DNA from: Symbiodinium natans
Lineage: Eukaryota; Sar; Dinophyceae; Suessiales; Symbiodiniaceae
Reading direction: 5' to 3'
NCBI GenBank assembly: GCA_905221605.1
Contig: CAJNDS010002468.1
Coordinates: 190,001-237,500, forward strand
DNA length: 47,500 nt
The notes under the pieces: model-generated
The model's input: the letters and a program-made list of their open reading frames with translations, nothing else
The model's database searches: none
What the model was told of the DNA's origin: nothing
Shown: positions 22,602 to 31,125 of the stretch, in pieces
How positions within the stretch are numbered: the stretch's first letter is position 1
Layout of the letters: every line of letters begins with the position of its first letter
Made by a program: the position numbers and the translations under genes

Positions 22602-25600
22602 GTCTAGGGTTTAGGGTTTAGGGTTTTTAGGGTTTGGGGTGTAGGGTTTAGGGTTTTTAAGGTCTTTAGGGTTTAGAGTTTATGGGGGTTAGGGTTTAGG
22701 ATTTCGGGTTTAGGGTTTTAGGTTTTAGGGTTTAGGGTGGTTTTAGGTGTTAGGGGTTTACGGTTCATAAACTCCCCTCAGGGTTTTGGGGTTTAGGGTT
22801 TAGGATTTGGGTCCAGAGTCCAGAGTCCTTAGTCCAAAGTCCAGAGTTTCATTGTTGCCCCCCGAGCCCTAGCCCCAAGTACCCTACAACCCTACAACCC
22901 GAAAACTTGAACCTTAAACCCTAAGCCCTAAACTCCGTAAACCCTAAACCCCAAACCCTAAACCCCAAACCCTAGAACCCCAAACCCTAGAACCCCGAGA
23001 CCCTAACATCCTGAAACCCTAAGTCTTCGGACCCTCGAACCCCTAAGTTTTGACACCCTAAGTCTTCAGACCCGAGGCCTAGCCGAGGGTTTAGGGTTTA
23101 GGTTTAGGGTTTGGCGTTTAGGGTTTAGGTTTTATGGTTAGGGTTTAGGGTTTGGGGTTTAGGGACCCGACGCCCGAGAACCCTAAAGAGCCGCCAGAGT
23201 CATCACCAGGTCGCTCTCGAGCGGCCAGCGAAGCGTGCGAAGGCCCTTTTGCCACGCTTTTGCGGCCCTAAACCCTAAACCCTAAACCCTAAACCCTAAA
23301 CCCTAAACCCTAAACCCTAAACCCTAAACCCTAAACCCTAAACCCTAAACCCTAAACCCTAAACCCTATATAAACCCTAAACCCTAAACCCTAAACCCTA
23401 CGAAACCCTAAACCCTAAACCCTAAACCCTAGACCCTAAACCCTAAACCCTAAACCCTAAACCCTAAACCCTAAACCCTAGCTCCCAAAGTTGGTACCCT
23501 GAGCCTCCAAGTGGGATGGAGAGGTTTAGGCTCAAGGTTTCGAAGCTTCGGGCTTATGAGTGCAAGGTATGCGGGGAGGGAGGGGCGTGAAAGGTAGGGT
23601 TTAGGGTTTAGGGTTTAGGGTTTAGGGTTTAGGGTTTAGGGTTTAGGGTTTAGGGTTTAGGGTTTAGGGTTTAATTAGGGTTTAGGGTTTAGGGTTTAGG
23701 GTTTAGGGTTTAGGGTTTAGGGTTTAGGGTTTAGGGTTTAGGGTTTAGGGCTTGGCTAACTCCCAGCCCGTATGCGTCCTAGGCCCTAAACTCGCCCGAA
23801 AACCCGAACATCCTAAGTCCTAAGCCCCTAAACCCCTGAGCCGTAAACCATACAACCCTAAAGCCCATTTTCACTAAAAACCCTAAACCAAAAAAGTGTG
23901 CGTGGTTAAGATTGAGAATTGTTTCGTGGTTAAGAAATCTCCGCGCAGGGAGTCGGTCGAAGAACGTCGACGTCAAAGCACAGGGAAGGACGAGGTAGTC
24001 GCTTGGCTGCGCAATGCCTACGAGATAGCAAGAGCAGCCGCGGCTGCTCCACTGCGAGATGCTGGACCACGCCGGGACGGTCTCTTCAAGCAGACAGTGC
24101 ACCCAAGCAGGAAATCACAAAGGAGTGCCAGCCTCACGCAATGTGGGCGCACCGCGCACTGCATTCACCCGAAGCCGCTAAACCCAAAGGCCTAAAGCCC
24201 CCTAAACCCCAAAACCCCAAAACCCAAACCCGAGAACCCTAATTAAAAACCCTCAATGGCCCCGAATGGTCCCTTAATATGGTCCCTTACCTCCTTTAGG
24301 TTCGGGTCTAGGGTTTTAGGGTTTATGAGGTTTGGGGTTTAGGGTTTAGGGTTTAGGGTATATGGGGCCCCCACAAGCGCCTCGTGGGCTTCTGCAGGCA
24401 GCGCAGCCGAAGCTCGTCTTCGTTGTTCGCCACGGCGAGGCGCGAGAGGAGGGTTTGGGGTTTAGGGTTTAGGGTTTAGGGTTTAGGGTTTGGGGTTTAG
24501 GGTTTAGGGTTTGGGGTTTAGGGTTTAGGGTTTCAACCAACTTTAAGTGTAGTTATAACCCATGTATAAACCCCTTAAGTACCCCAAAAGGGTTACGATT
24601 GGGTTGTAAGTACAGCTCCAATTGGGTTAATAGCCCGTTCTAGATGTCCCAGGGCAAGTTGACCAGGCACTTCGATCAAACTGCACCCCAAAGAACCAAA
24701 AAACACCCCCAAAAGCAACTTAACACCTCGACCCTAAGCCCTAAGCCCTAAGCCCTAAGCCCTAAACCCTAAACCCTAAACCCTAAACCCTAAACCCTGA
24801 ACCCTAAACCCTAAACCCTAAACCCTAGACCAGAAACCCGAAAGCTCCAAAAGGCCCTTAAGGCCTCTTCATGCCCTCAGCCAAGCCTTTGACCCGGAGC
24901 CCTGAACGCACTTTAAGCCCTGGAGCCCTCAGCCCTTGAAACCCGTGAAGCCCTTGCAGCCCTGAACCCTAAACCCTCGAAAACCCTAAACCCCTTTGCT
25001 GCTTGGGGGTTGCTTAAGGGCGCTAAGGCTTCGGGGGTTGAGGGTTTTTTGGGTGTTGGGGTTTTAGGTTTGGGGTTGTTTCGGGGCTTTGGGGGCCGAG
25101 GGCTGAGGGGGTTTCGGATCTAGGGTTGAGGTAGTGCCCCGCTTAGCGGTTTAAGGCTGTTGAGTTCAGGCTTCGAGTACGAAGGTGGGTGTTGGGGTGT
25201 TTGGGGCTCTAGGGTTTTTTTTTAATCGGCGTAGGTTGCACAGGCCTTTACTGTTTAACCCTACCTTAGGAATTAGCGTTTAGGCTTTAGGGCTTAGGAT
25301 TTAGGGTTGAGGGCTTCGGGTTTAGGGTTTCGGATTGCGGATTTAGGGTTTCGGGTTTAGGGTTTAGGCTGTCGGATTCAGGGTTTAGGCTTTCGGATTT
25401 AGGGTTTAGGGTTTGGGGTTTAGGGAAGCAGCAACCCTCAACCCCTTCTTTCGCAGGGCGAACATCAGCTCAGGGGCCGCCAGAAGGAGTGGGTCAGCCG
25501 AGAGCCCCGGGATGGCCTTCGGGTTTCGGGTTTCGGGTTTAGGGTTAGGGGTTTGGGGTTTAGGGTTTAGGGTTTCGGGTTTAGGGTTTCGGGTTTAGGG

Positions 25601-28600
25601 TTTAGGGTTTAGGGTTTCGGGTTTAGGGTTTAGGGTTTAGGGTTTAGAGTTTAGGCGTCGGCCGAGAGCCCCGGGATGCTTCCGCGGCATCTTTGGGGTT
25701 TAGGGTTTCGGGTTCAGGGTTGTGGGGTTTCGGGTTTAGGGTTTAGGGTTTGGGGTTTAGGGTTTGGGGTTTAGGGTTTCGGGTTTAGGGTTTAGGGCTA
25801 AGCTTAAGGGCCTCATCAGGGGGCTTCAGGGCTGTAGCAGGGCTGTTGCTAGTGTTCAAAGTTTTTTGGGTGTTTATCCGTTGAGGGTGGGGACTTCAGG
25901 TTCTTCAGGATTGTTCAGGCTTGGTTGCAGGGGTTTTTACGGGGGTTTGCTTAGGTTGCTTAGGTCTTGAGGCTGTCAGGGTCAGGCTTTTGAGGGCTCT
26001 GGCGGAACCCGAAGCCCTAAAGCCCACACACTCAGGCCCTAAACCCCTAAACCCTAAACCCTAAACCCCAACAACCCGCGGGAGTGGTAAGCCCCGAGCC
26101 CACGAGCCCTTGGCCACCGAGGCGTGGATCCCAAACTCGGCCCTCGCCTCACAGAAAGAGGCCCTTGGCCATGGTAGGGTTTGGGGTTTAGGGTTTGGGG
26201 TTTGGGGTTTGGGGTTTAGGGTTTAGGGTTTAGGGTTTAGGGTTTAGGGTTTAGGGTTGTAGCATGTCGTATTTACAGTTTAGGTTTTTCGGATCTTGGT
26301 GCGAGGGTTTAGAATTTGAACCCTGGACCCTAGATCCTAAGCCCTGAACCCTAAATCCCGAAATGCCAGGGCCTACGTACTTGAAACCCAAAAATGCTCA
26401 GGTATCCTGAAGCTTCCAGTGACCCCCAGCCAAGCTCACCAAGGAGATTGTACTTGGATGTTCAGGGTACTTAGCAAGCCAAACATAACTGTACTTATAA
26501 CCCAATTATGAAGGTTTAGGGTTTAGGGTTTTCCCAAATTACATCGGTACTTATAACCCAATTCTGACCCCATTAGGAGACTTCAGGGGCTTATAAGCGG
26601 GTTATAGCTACACTTATAGTAGGGTGACCACGTAACCTGAACCTCCAAGTGTACCGTTACGTGGGCACTGGCCAACCTTAGACCCTGTACTGCACTCTGA
26701 CCTCCTAGGAGCCAGAGTAGGCCCTTATTTCAGTCTTTTTTGGGTTTCCCTGAGAAGCCCCTGTAAGCCCAAAAGGACAGCCTCCTTATTCCTACTTTTT
26801 CCAAGCTCTAAACTTCCCACTGGGGCTTAGTTGGAGTCAAATTTTGAAGCGAAGTTTCTTTAGGGCCCCAAACACATCCCAGCGTATAGAGGCCGGAAGT
26901 CCCGAAGGACCAGGCCCTAGACCGTCTTGCCTCAAGCCAAACCCTAAGGTAAGCTTCGACAACCTTGAAAACCCCAAGGGCAAAGCACGAATCCAAACTG
27001 TAGGGACGAAACTGTGAACCCTAAACCCTAAGACCCTAAACCTCAAACCCAAAAACCCCAATATGCTAAAACCCTAAAACCCTCAAGCCCAGACTGGCAG
27101 GTGTGAATGAAGTTGCAAAAGCCAGAGAATTCATCGTGCCGCGCTCAGGTTGCAGGTTGTTGTACCCTGGGAGTTAGGTATGTGAGGTTTGTAGTTTCGG
27201 GATGTGGGGTTCAAGCCTGAACGCTACATGCCTGAACGCAACAAGGCCTGAGAGCCCTATGCACTCAACCCTAGAACCCTGTTGGGGGGGTTTTAGGGTT
27301 TAGGGTGTTAGGGCTTGGGGTGTAGGGTTGAGGGTTTTCGGGTTTGGGGTTGAGGGTTTTGTGGTTTAGGGTTCTCACGTTCATGTCACAGGTATTTAAT
27401 TCTCTGTTCCCCCCCATCATCCCCCGAAGCCCTCCGAGGCCCAGGAATTGGCGGCGACCGAGTCCCAGGTCGGGGTCCCAGAAGTGTTCTTGGATACTTT
27501 GACTGTTTTCTTCTCGAGCGGGGGAAAGAGGGGGGGGGGTTAGGGTTTAGGGTTGAGTGTTCTTCGGGTTTAGGGTTCTTAGGGTTCTTAGGGTTCTTAA
27601 GGTTCTTAGGGTTCTTGGGGTTCTTAGGGTTTAGGGTTTAGGGTTCAGGGTTTAGGGTTTAGGGTTCTTGGTTCTTAGGGTTTAGGGTTCGGAGGGGGCC
27701 TAAACCCCGAACCCTAAAGTATTCGGACATGTAGTTCCCGAGCCCGGTGAGAGATCCCAGTTGGGATGTTCCCCCATATACTAACAGTCCTCAATAGGAC
27801 TGTACTAGGGGATACTAGGAATTCCTATGAAGGGTTTAGGGTTTAGGGTTTAGGGTTTAGGGCTTAGGATTTAGGGTTTAGGGTTAGGGTTTAGGGTTTA
27901 GGGGAACATCCCTAGATCCCAGAGCCAAAGCTCTGCCAAGAAGGTCCCGCCGCTGGTGGTGTGCTCGAACCTCCTCCGGGCCGTGCCACTAGGATCGCAG
28001 CTAGGGTTTAGGGTTTTGGGTTTAGGGTTTAGGGTTTAGGGTTTAGGGCGTAGGGCTTAGGGCTTAGGGTTCAGGGCTTAGGGCTTAGGGTTGGGGGGTT
28101 TCGGGTTTAGGGTTTTTGGGTTTAGGGTTTAGGGTTTAGGGCTAGGCCCCCCTCAAGAATCTCCCCCAACCATGTCAAGTAGGCTTATATTTACGGCTTA
28201 TTGAGTAGGATAGGTTCCGGGTCCAGAAGATTTGGTTTATGTGAGTGTAGAAAAGGACTCCTTAGCAATATTGGCGAGTGTTTATACTGGATACCCTTGT
28301 GAACCTTCCGGTAGGGAGTCCGTTCCTGAGCCTTACGGTTTCTCATTTCTGATGTGACATCTCGAGCCCGATTGCTCAAGATGCATGTTGGTTGCGGGCT
28401 GGTCGCGGGTTTTCCAGCTCTTTAGGGTGTTATTGCTTGAGCTTTCAGTACTTGCTTGGAGCGCACCAGATAGTTAGTGAAGCCAGCATAACAAAGTGCC
28501 GTGAACTCCACTGCCCTAGCCTTCAATCCTCCCTACAACCAAAACCCTGAGCCCTTACCTTCTTTACATGGTTTTGAAGTATGGGCCCTTGGGTTTAGGG

Positions 28601-28935
28601 TATGTAAGGGGTATACAAGGGGTCCCCTTTTAAGAAGCCCATACTAAGGGGCCACGTATCTACCCTTATATGGAGGTCCATTGTACTTCTTAACCAATTA
28701 TTGCTGCACTTATAACTGTACTTATAACCATATAAGGGCACTTAAGGGGTTTATAAGTGGATTATAAGTACAGTTATCATTGGTTCACAAGTACCCTGAA
28801 CCTTCAAGTGGCCCTAAACCCTACACCCTAAACCCAAATCCAAAACCCTAAACTAAAAGGAGTTCTCCCCAGGGCAGATTTTTTGTACACCCAGGCAATC
28901 GGCTCTCGCCGTGGCGCCGGACGGGGTCGAGGCAG
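22537..28935 (+). CDS. histidine phosphatase (phosphoglycerate mutase-like) gene model
   Basis: Predicted exons: 22537-22601, 23191-23264, 23949-24096, 24398-24452, 24653-about 24695, 25457-25522, 26107-26173, 27101-27148 or 27177, 27430-about 27538, 27923-27999, 28873-28935. Phase agrees at 22601/23191, 23264/23949, 24096/24398, 24452/24653 and 26173/27101. The 24398 exon has beta-strand plus RHGE (VFVVRHGEA), where the family's catalytic His forms a phospho-enzyme. 27923 has LVVCSNLLRAVPL, matching the later S-P-L-x-R-A element. NEVAKAREFI at 27101 fits the G-x-x-Q-A-x-x-A-R helix between them. Family members remove or move phosphates on small molecules or proteins; the substrate is unknown. 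The second catalytic His was not found, so the 3' end is missing from the model, and a TAG at 27175 must be spliced out or ends an isoform. Confidence 0.6.
22602..22750 (+). repeat. TTTAGGG array, degenerate
   Basis: G-strand repeat at the start of the intron 22602-23190, with degenerate C-strand units at 22915-23000 and a second G-strand block at 23085-23162. Confidence 0.85.
23191..23264 (+). CDS. exon
   Basis: It reads PPESSPGRSRAASEACEGPF then ATLL plus CG. The donor would be GC at the very start of the C-strand array (GCCCTAAACC). CG+G gives Arg and the frame continues into the next exon. Confidence 0.6.
23265..23480 (-). repeat. CCCTAAA array, 216 bp
   Basis: C-strand repeat starting directly at the exon edge, with a TATATAAACC interruption at about 23367 and CCCTACGAAA at 23397. 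A partial family A right end (GGTACCCTGAGCCTCCAAGT) sits at 23492-23512. Confidence 0.97.
23597..23750 (+). repeat. TTTAGGG array, 154 bp
   Basis: Perfect G-strand repeat apart from one TTTAATTAGGG. With the previous block it forms an inverted pair, but in the order C strand then G strand. Confidence 0.98.
23949..24096 (+). CDS. exon, charged and helical
   Basis: Acceptor AAATCTCCGCGCAG. It reads ESVEERRRQSTGKDEVVAWL, then RNAYEIARAAAAAPLRDAG and RRDGLFKQT; donor GTGCAC at 24097. Beyond that point another frame (KQEITKECQPHAMWAHRAL) also looks coding, so the right boundary is uncertain. Confidence 0.65.
24398..24452 (+). CDS. exon with RHGE catalytic motif
   Basis: Acceptor GTGGGCTTCTGCAG; it abuts GTTTGGGG at 24453. 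It reads AAQPKLVFVVRHGEAREE. The hydrophobic strand followed by RHGE is the defining N-terminal signature of the histidine phosphatase superfamily. Confidence 0.8.
24453..24534 (+). repeat. TTTAGGG/TTTGGGG block
   Basis: G-strand repeat that begins exactly at the exon edge and runs up to a family A foldback core. Confidence 0.95.
24535..24640. mobile_element. MITE family A, core only
   Basis: The internal words TAACCCATGTATAAACCCC, TTAAGTACC and TTGTAAGTACAG match the family A interior, but the ACTTGGAGGTTCAGGG ends are missing. It is truncated on both sides. Confidence 0.6.
24653..24695 (+). CDS. possible exon
   Basis: After TCTAGATGTCCCAG, in the phase set by the RHGE exon, it reads QVDQALRSNCTPKN. 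The right end is not determined. A further acceptor lies at 24880 (CTTCATGCCCTCAG). Confidence 0.45.
24730..24825 (-). repeat. CCCTAAG/CCCTAAA array
   Basis: C-strand repeat whose first four units are CCCTAAG. Confidence 0.95.
24985..25435 (+). repeat. degenerate G-rich tract, no gene
   Basis: T/G-rich decayed repeat with TTTCGGG and TTTAGGG words becoming regular at 25300-25430. Confidence 0.7.
25457..25522 (+). CDS. exon
   Basis: Acceptor CAACCCCTTCTTTCGCAG is one of the best in the window; it abuts GTTTCGGG. The phase-0 frame reads GEHQLRGRQKEWVSREPRDG then LR. The other frames are open too. The last 30 bp are duplicated at 25656-25688. Confidence 0.6.
25523..25795 (+). repeat. TTTAGGG/TTTCGGG array enclosing an exon fragment
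   Basis: G-strand repeat with TTTCGGG variants, interrupted at 25656-25688 by a copy of the tail of the preceding exon (CGGCCGAGAGCCCCGGGATG). Confidence 0.9.
26107..26173 (+). CDS. exon
   Basis: It reads PLATEAWIPNSALASQKEAL then GH plus one base, with donor GTAGGG at 26174. The acceptor CACGAG is weak; a stronger one (CCTCGCCTCACAG at 26154) would leave only a 19-nt exon in the same frame. Confidence 0.5.
26177..26257 (+). repeat. TTTGGGG/TTTAGGG block
   Basis: G-strand repeat starting at the predicted donor. Confidence 0.95.
26452..26650. mobile_element. MITE family A with a telomere-repeat insertion
   Basis: Ends ACTTGGATGTTCAGGGTACT and CCTGAACCTCCAAGT are intact. Near the middle (about 26515-26535) GGTTTAGGGTTTAGGG is inserted, flanked by a duplicated GTACTTATAACCCAATT. 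The element is therefore older than the telomere insertion. Confidence 0.85.
26651..27090. other. unique intronic sequence, no gene recognised
   Basis: No frame with good composition on the + strand; short T-rich and C-rich tracts only. Confidence 0.4.
27101..27177 (+). CDS. exon, VNEVAKAREF segment
   Basis: Acceptor CCCAGACTGGCAG. In phase with the previous exon it reads VNEVAKAREFIVPRSGCRLL then YPGS and TAG at 27175. Donors GTTGCAGG at 27149 and GTATGT at 27178 are both possible; the first would skip the stop. Confidence 0.6.
27430..27538 (+). CDS. exon
   Basis: Pyrimidine tract CTGTTCCCCCCCATCATCCC before CGAAG. It reads PSEAQELAATESQVGVPEVF then LDTLTVFFSSGGK and ends in poly-G before GTTAGGG. 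Another frame is open. The amphipathic segment EVFLDTLTVFFSSG fits the helix that precedes the VVxSxLxRA strand in the phosphatase family. Confidence 0.55.
27763..27913. mobile_element. MITE family B split by a TTTAGGG array
   Basis: Left end GGGATGTTCCCCCATATACT, AACAGTCC; right end GGGGAACATCCC. Between them lies about 62 bp of TTTAGGG repeat (27837-27900) where the element's right arm should be. Telomere repeat has replaced part of a formerly complete element. Confidence 0.8.
27923..27999 (+). CDS. exon with SNLLRA motif
   Basis: Starts 10 bp after the family B element, at TAGATCCCAG. It reads SQSSAKKVPPLVVCSNLLRA then VPLGS. The LVVCSNLLRA segment corresponds to the S-P-L-x-R-A element of phosphoglycerate-mutase-like proteins. 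The edge is probably a GC donor (GCTAGGGTTTAGGG). Confidence 0.7.
28000..28142 (+). repeat. TTTAGGG/GCTTAGGG array
   Basis: G-strand repeat with a cluster of GGGCTTA variants around 28050-28090. Confidence 0.95.
28143..28555. other. unique sequence, no gene recognised
   Basis: Balanced base composition, unlike the GC-rich exons; no acceptor-frame-donor combination stands out. Confidence 0.4.
28672..28809. mobile_element. MITE family A copy
   Basis: TGGAGGTCCATTGTACTTCTT on the left, AGTACCCTGAACCTTCAAGT on the right, core ATAAGGGCACTTAAGGGG. About 138 bp. Confidence 0.8.
28873..28935 (+). CDS. exon, frame uncertain
   Basis: Acceptor GGAGTTCTCCCCAG; donor GTCCAGGG. All three frames are open: candidates read QIFCTPRQSALAVAPDGVEA or ADFLYTQAIGSRRGAG. 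The second keeps phase with the exon ending at 27999. Confidence 0.45.
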
Positions 28936-28994
28936 GTCCAGGGCTTCGGGCTTAGGATGTTCAGGGCTTGAAGGGTTTTATTCGTGAATCATGG

Positions 28995-29075
28995 TTCGGG
29001 TTTAGGGTTTAGGGTTTAGGGTTTAGGGTTTAGGGTTTGGGGTTTAGGGCTTAGGGTTTAGGGTTTAGGGTTTGT
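28995..29075 (+). repeat. TTTAGGG block
   Basis: G-strand repeat, the last sizeable block before the second telomere-free island. Confidence 0.95.
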
Positions 29076-29229
29076 GGGCTTCAGGGTTTAGGATCTAGGG
29101 TTTTGGGGTTTTGGGGTTTTGAGGGTTAGGGCTTAGGGCTTTGCTGTGAAGCCTTGAACCCCGTTCAGGGTCCGGGCCGGGTAGCAGAAAATGCCCCAAA
29201 CCCTAACACCTCCGCTTAAATGTTCCGTG

Positions 29230-29296
29230 GTTCGGCGGTGGGGCTCCTTCACCTCGATGTGCGCATGCCGACACGGCATGCTCGCCCGCCGAACGT
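29230..29296. other. nested perfect hairpin
   Basis: An inner stem GCATGCCG-ACA-CGGCATGC (29265-29283) lies inside an outer stem TTCGGCGG / CCGCCGAA. It could act in RNA or be a remnant of a foldback element. Confidence 0.6.
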
Positions 29297-29415
29297 GGAG
29301 GGGGGAGGGGGGTTTGGGCCCAAGCTAAACCCTTTGCCCGAAGCCTTAAAGCCTTAAACCCTGCACTTCACGCGCAACAATGTGACACCCTTTCTTTGAT
29401 CCCCGCTCAACGCAG

Positions 29416-29476
29416 TTGACGAACCTGGAATCGTGACAGGACGAGCTGGTGCTGAGAGACACGCGCGCGACCCCGG
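29416..29476 (+). CDS. exon
   Basis: Acceptor TCCCCGCTCAACGCAG, donor GTAAAG. It reads DEPGIVTGRAGAERHARDP plus GG. The next island, 29521-29560 (acceptor ACTCTTGTTCATAG), continues NGGVRLSPTSPLQ in matching phase. The introns here are ordinary sequence, not telomere repeat. Confidence 0.55.
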
Positions 29477-29520
29477 GTAAAGGAGAGCCGGTTGGTCGCT
29501 CACTATACTCTTGTTCATAG

Positions 29521-29560
29521 GAACGGAGGAGTGAGGCTTTCGCCGACCTCCCCTTTACAA
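29521..29560 (+). CDS. exon
   Basis: It starts G|AAC in the phase left by 29476 (GG+G gives Gly) and ends before GTCAAC. It is short, and the support is the acceptor plus phase. Confidence 0.45.
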
Positions 29561-29592
29561 GTCAACATGGTGGTGCCCGCGGAGCATTCAAC

Positions 29593-29834
29593 AAGGAGCA
29601 GTTTCAGTATTCGTGGGCAGCGGAATTTTCTACGGGGGAAGGGCGGGAACTATCATTTTGACCGGGCGAGCCAAGCGCTCGCAGCAGAAAAAACTCAGAA
29701 CGGCAGTGAGCGGCATACGCAGTGTTGTCAGCGAAGGGCCCACGCGAAATTCCGTCCAGCTATGCCCACGCCAAGCTCCCGACCCGCTGACACCTCAACT
29801 CAGTTTTCGTAATGGCGCGTTTTTGGAGACGCTT
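29593..29834 (+). CDS. probable exon
   Basis: After CAGTTTCAG, near 29604, the frame reads FVGSGIFYGGRAGTIILTGR, continues through KKLRTAVSGIRSVVSEG and ends FRNGAFLETL before GTGAGC at 29835. A second frame over the same bases is also open. Unrecognised; two short beta-like stretches. Confidence 0.4.
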
Positions 29835-29904
29835 GTGAGCGACCTCCTGCACGACCGCGTGCCTTGGAAACGTCTCCTTTGTTTTTGTCAGAGCTGTTTC
29901 ACGG

Positions 29905-30207
29905 TTGCACGTAACAGTAGGCTCTAAATCTTACGCGGGTATGATGATGATGCATATCGTTGCTTGCAGTGAGCGCAGTAGGATGTTGGCTTGTAGGTGT
30001 GCAAGATGGTGGGCACCCCCGCAGCCAAGACTACTGAACATCATGTTTGCGATTTGTTGTTCTGGTTATCAGGAGTTAGGAGGTGTACAGAAGTGTACAG
30101 TTCCCGGCTCTGGGAATGATGAAACACAGACATGTCGACAATGCTCGGCACGAGGCGTATGCACCTTTGAGGTAGAGGCATGTGCTGGTGATCATTGTTT
30201 TCTATAG
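29905..30207 (+). CDS. Cys-rich ORF
   Basis: An open frame with ELGGVQKCTVPGSGNDETQ then CRQCSARGVCTFEVEACAG. The part from 30073 follows a good acceptor (TTGTTCTGGTTATCAG), and 30172 could be a donor (GTAGAG). The C-x2-C spacing might bind zinc, but no known finger fits. An internal GTGAGC at 29969 would change the frame if used. Confidence 0.45.
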   Translation: MHVTVGSKSYAGMMMMHIVACSERSRMLACRCARWWAPPQPRLLNIMFAICCSGYQELGGVQKCTVPGSGNDETQTCRQCSARGVCTFEVEACAGDHCFL

Positions 30208-30269
30208 CTGAAAGAGTCCTGCTGTCGCCTGCCTGACAAAGGATCCCACCTGGTACGTAGACGAGAAGA

Positions 30270-30425
30270 GCCTTCTGCTGTACCGCAAGATGGGTTTGCC
30301 AGCTGTGCGTGGACAGGTGCATCCAAGAACTGAGTCCAGACCTCATCGACGACCTACCAGGTGGCTCTCTCGTCGAAGCCTTGAACTGTGCCCTCCAGGC
30401 TGCTCCAGAGTGCAGAAGCAGCTGA
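30270..30425 (+). CDS. Cys-rich terminal exon or ORF
   Basis: It reads FCCTARWVCQLCVDRCIQEL then SPDLIDDLPGGSLVEALNCA and stops with TGA at 30423-30425. Acidic/hydrophobic patterning in the second half is strongly protein-like. The left boundary is uncertain because another frame (DPTWYVDEKSLLLYRKMG) overlaps at 30248-30316. Confidence 0.5.
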   Translation, partial: AFCCTARWVCQLCVDRCIQELSPDLIDDLPGGSLVEALNCALQAAPECRSS

Positions 30426-30468
30426 TGCAAGTGTGACTCAGTTTGCAGTGGTAGTTTTTTTTTGTTTG

Positions 30469-30494
30469 CCCCCACCCCCCACCCCCCCCCCCCG
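30469..30494 (+). repeat. poly-C tract
   Basis: CCCCCACCCCCCACC followed by 12 C. It could serve as the pyrimidine tract for an acceptor near 30498. Confidence 0.8.
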
Positions 30495-30532
30495 AGGGTG
30501 CTCATCAAGATTGCTCCACTGTTGCAAGGGTT

Positions 30533-30934
30533 GTGGGCGTGTCAGGTGTCAGACGATGTCACGACTTGGAGGCCCGTTTTCCTGACGCCTCTCGCCAGTG
30601 TGTGCAATTGGTGGCCACTATAACTATACGTGTGTGTGCGTGGATCATGTTTCTGTGGAGGATGTCAGTGTTCTGTGTTTCCCAATGTGCAGCCCTCAGA
30701 AGTAGGATGACGTATCAGAACGAAATTCAGTGCAGAGGTCAGGCTCTCCACCCTCATTCGTTAATTTTGCGCGAGCGCAGCGTTGACAACCACTTAGACT
30801 TGCGTGCGAAACTTTCTATTACACCCTCAGGGCGGCTGCCCGACGGCTGCAGAGCACGTGCGCTTAAACAACAACTTGGGTCGCGAGCGACGAGTGGCGT
30901 TATGACTATTGATTCGGTTTCGGCAGCTACATAG
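30533..30934 (+). CDS. hypothetical ORF, 133 codons
   Basis: It reads VRRCHDLEARFPDASRQCVQ near the start and LDLRAKLSITPSGRLPDGCR near the end; the middle is hydrophobic (WIMFLWRMSVFCVSQCAAL), either a membrane helix or intron (GTGGCC at 30610). Unrecognised. Confidence 0.4.
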   Translation: MGVSGVRRCHDLEARFPDASRQCVQLVATITIRVCAWIMFLWRMSVFCVSQCAALRSRMTYQNEIQCRGQALHPHSLILRERSVDNHLDLRAKLSITPSGRLPDGCRARALKQQLGSRATSGVMTIDSVSAAT

Positions 30935-31125
30935 TTATTTACACGTTTCATTCTGAGGTGGTTTCTTGGTTGCGCCGAAGCTTTGTTGTAAAACGTGTTG
31001 TCGCTTGAGGGAGCTGTTACACGCACCTGCTATGTGCAGGTACCTCCATGCCGAAGCCCAGCCAAAACCCCGCTTTCCCAGACAGCACTCAACAGCTTGC
31101 TCCATATGATTTATAAGATCATATT

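Noticed and set aside
30041-30508. 155-codon minus-strand ORF
   Set aside because: It lies opposite better + strand frames with splice signals and starts in the poly-C tract (GGGGWGVG). No minus-strand acceptors or donors fit.
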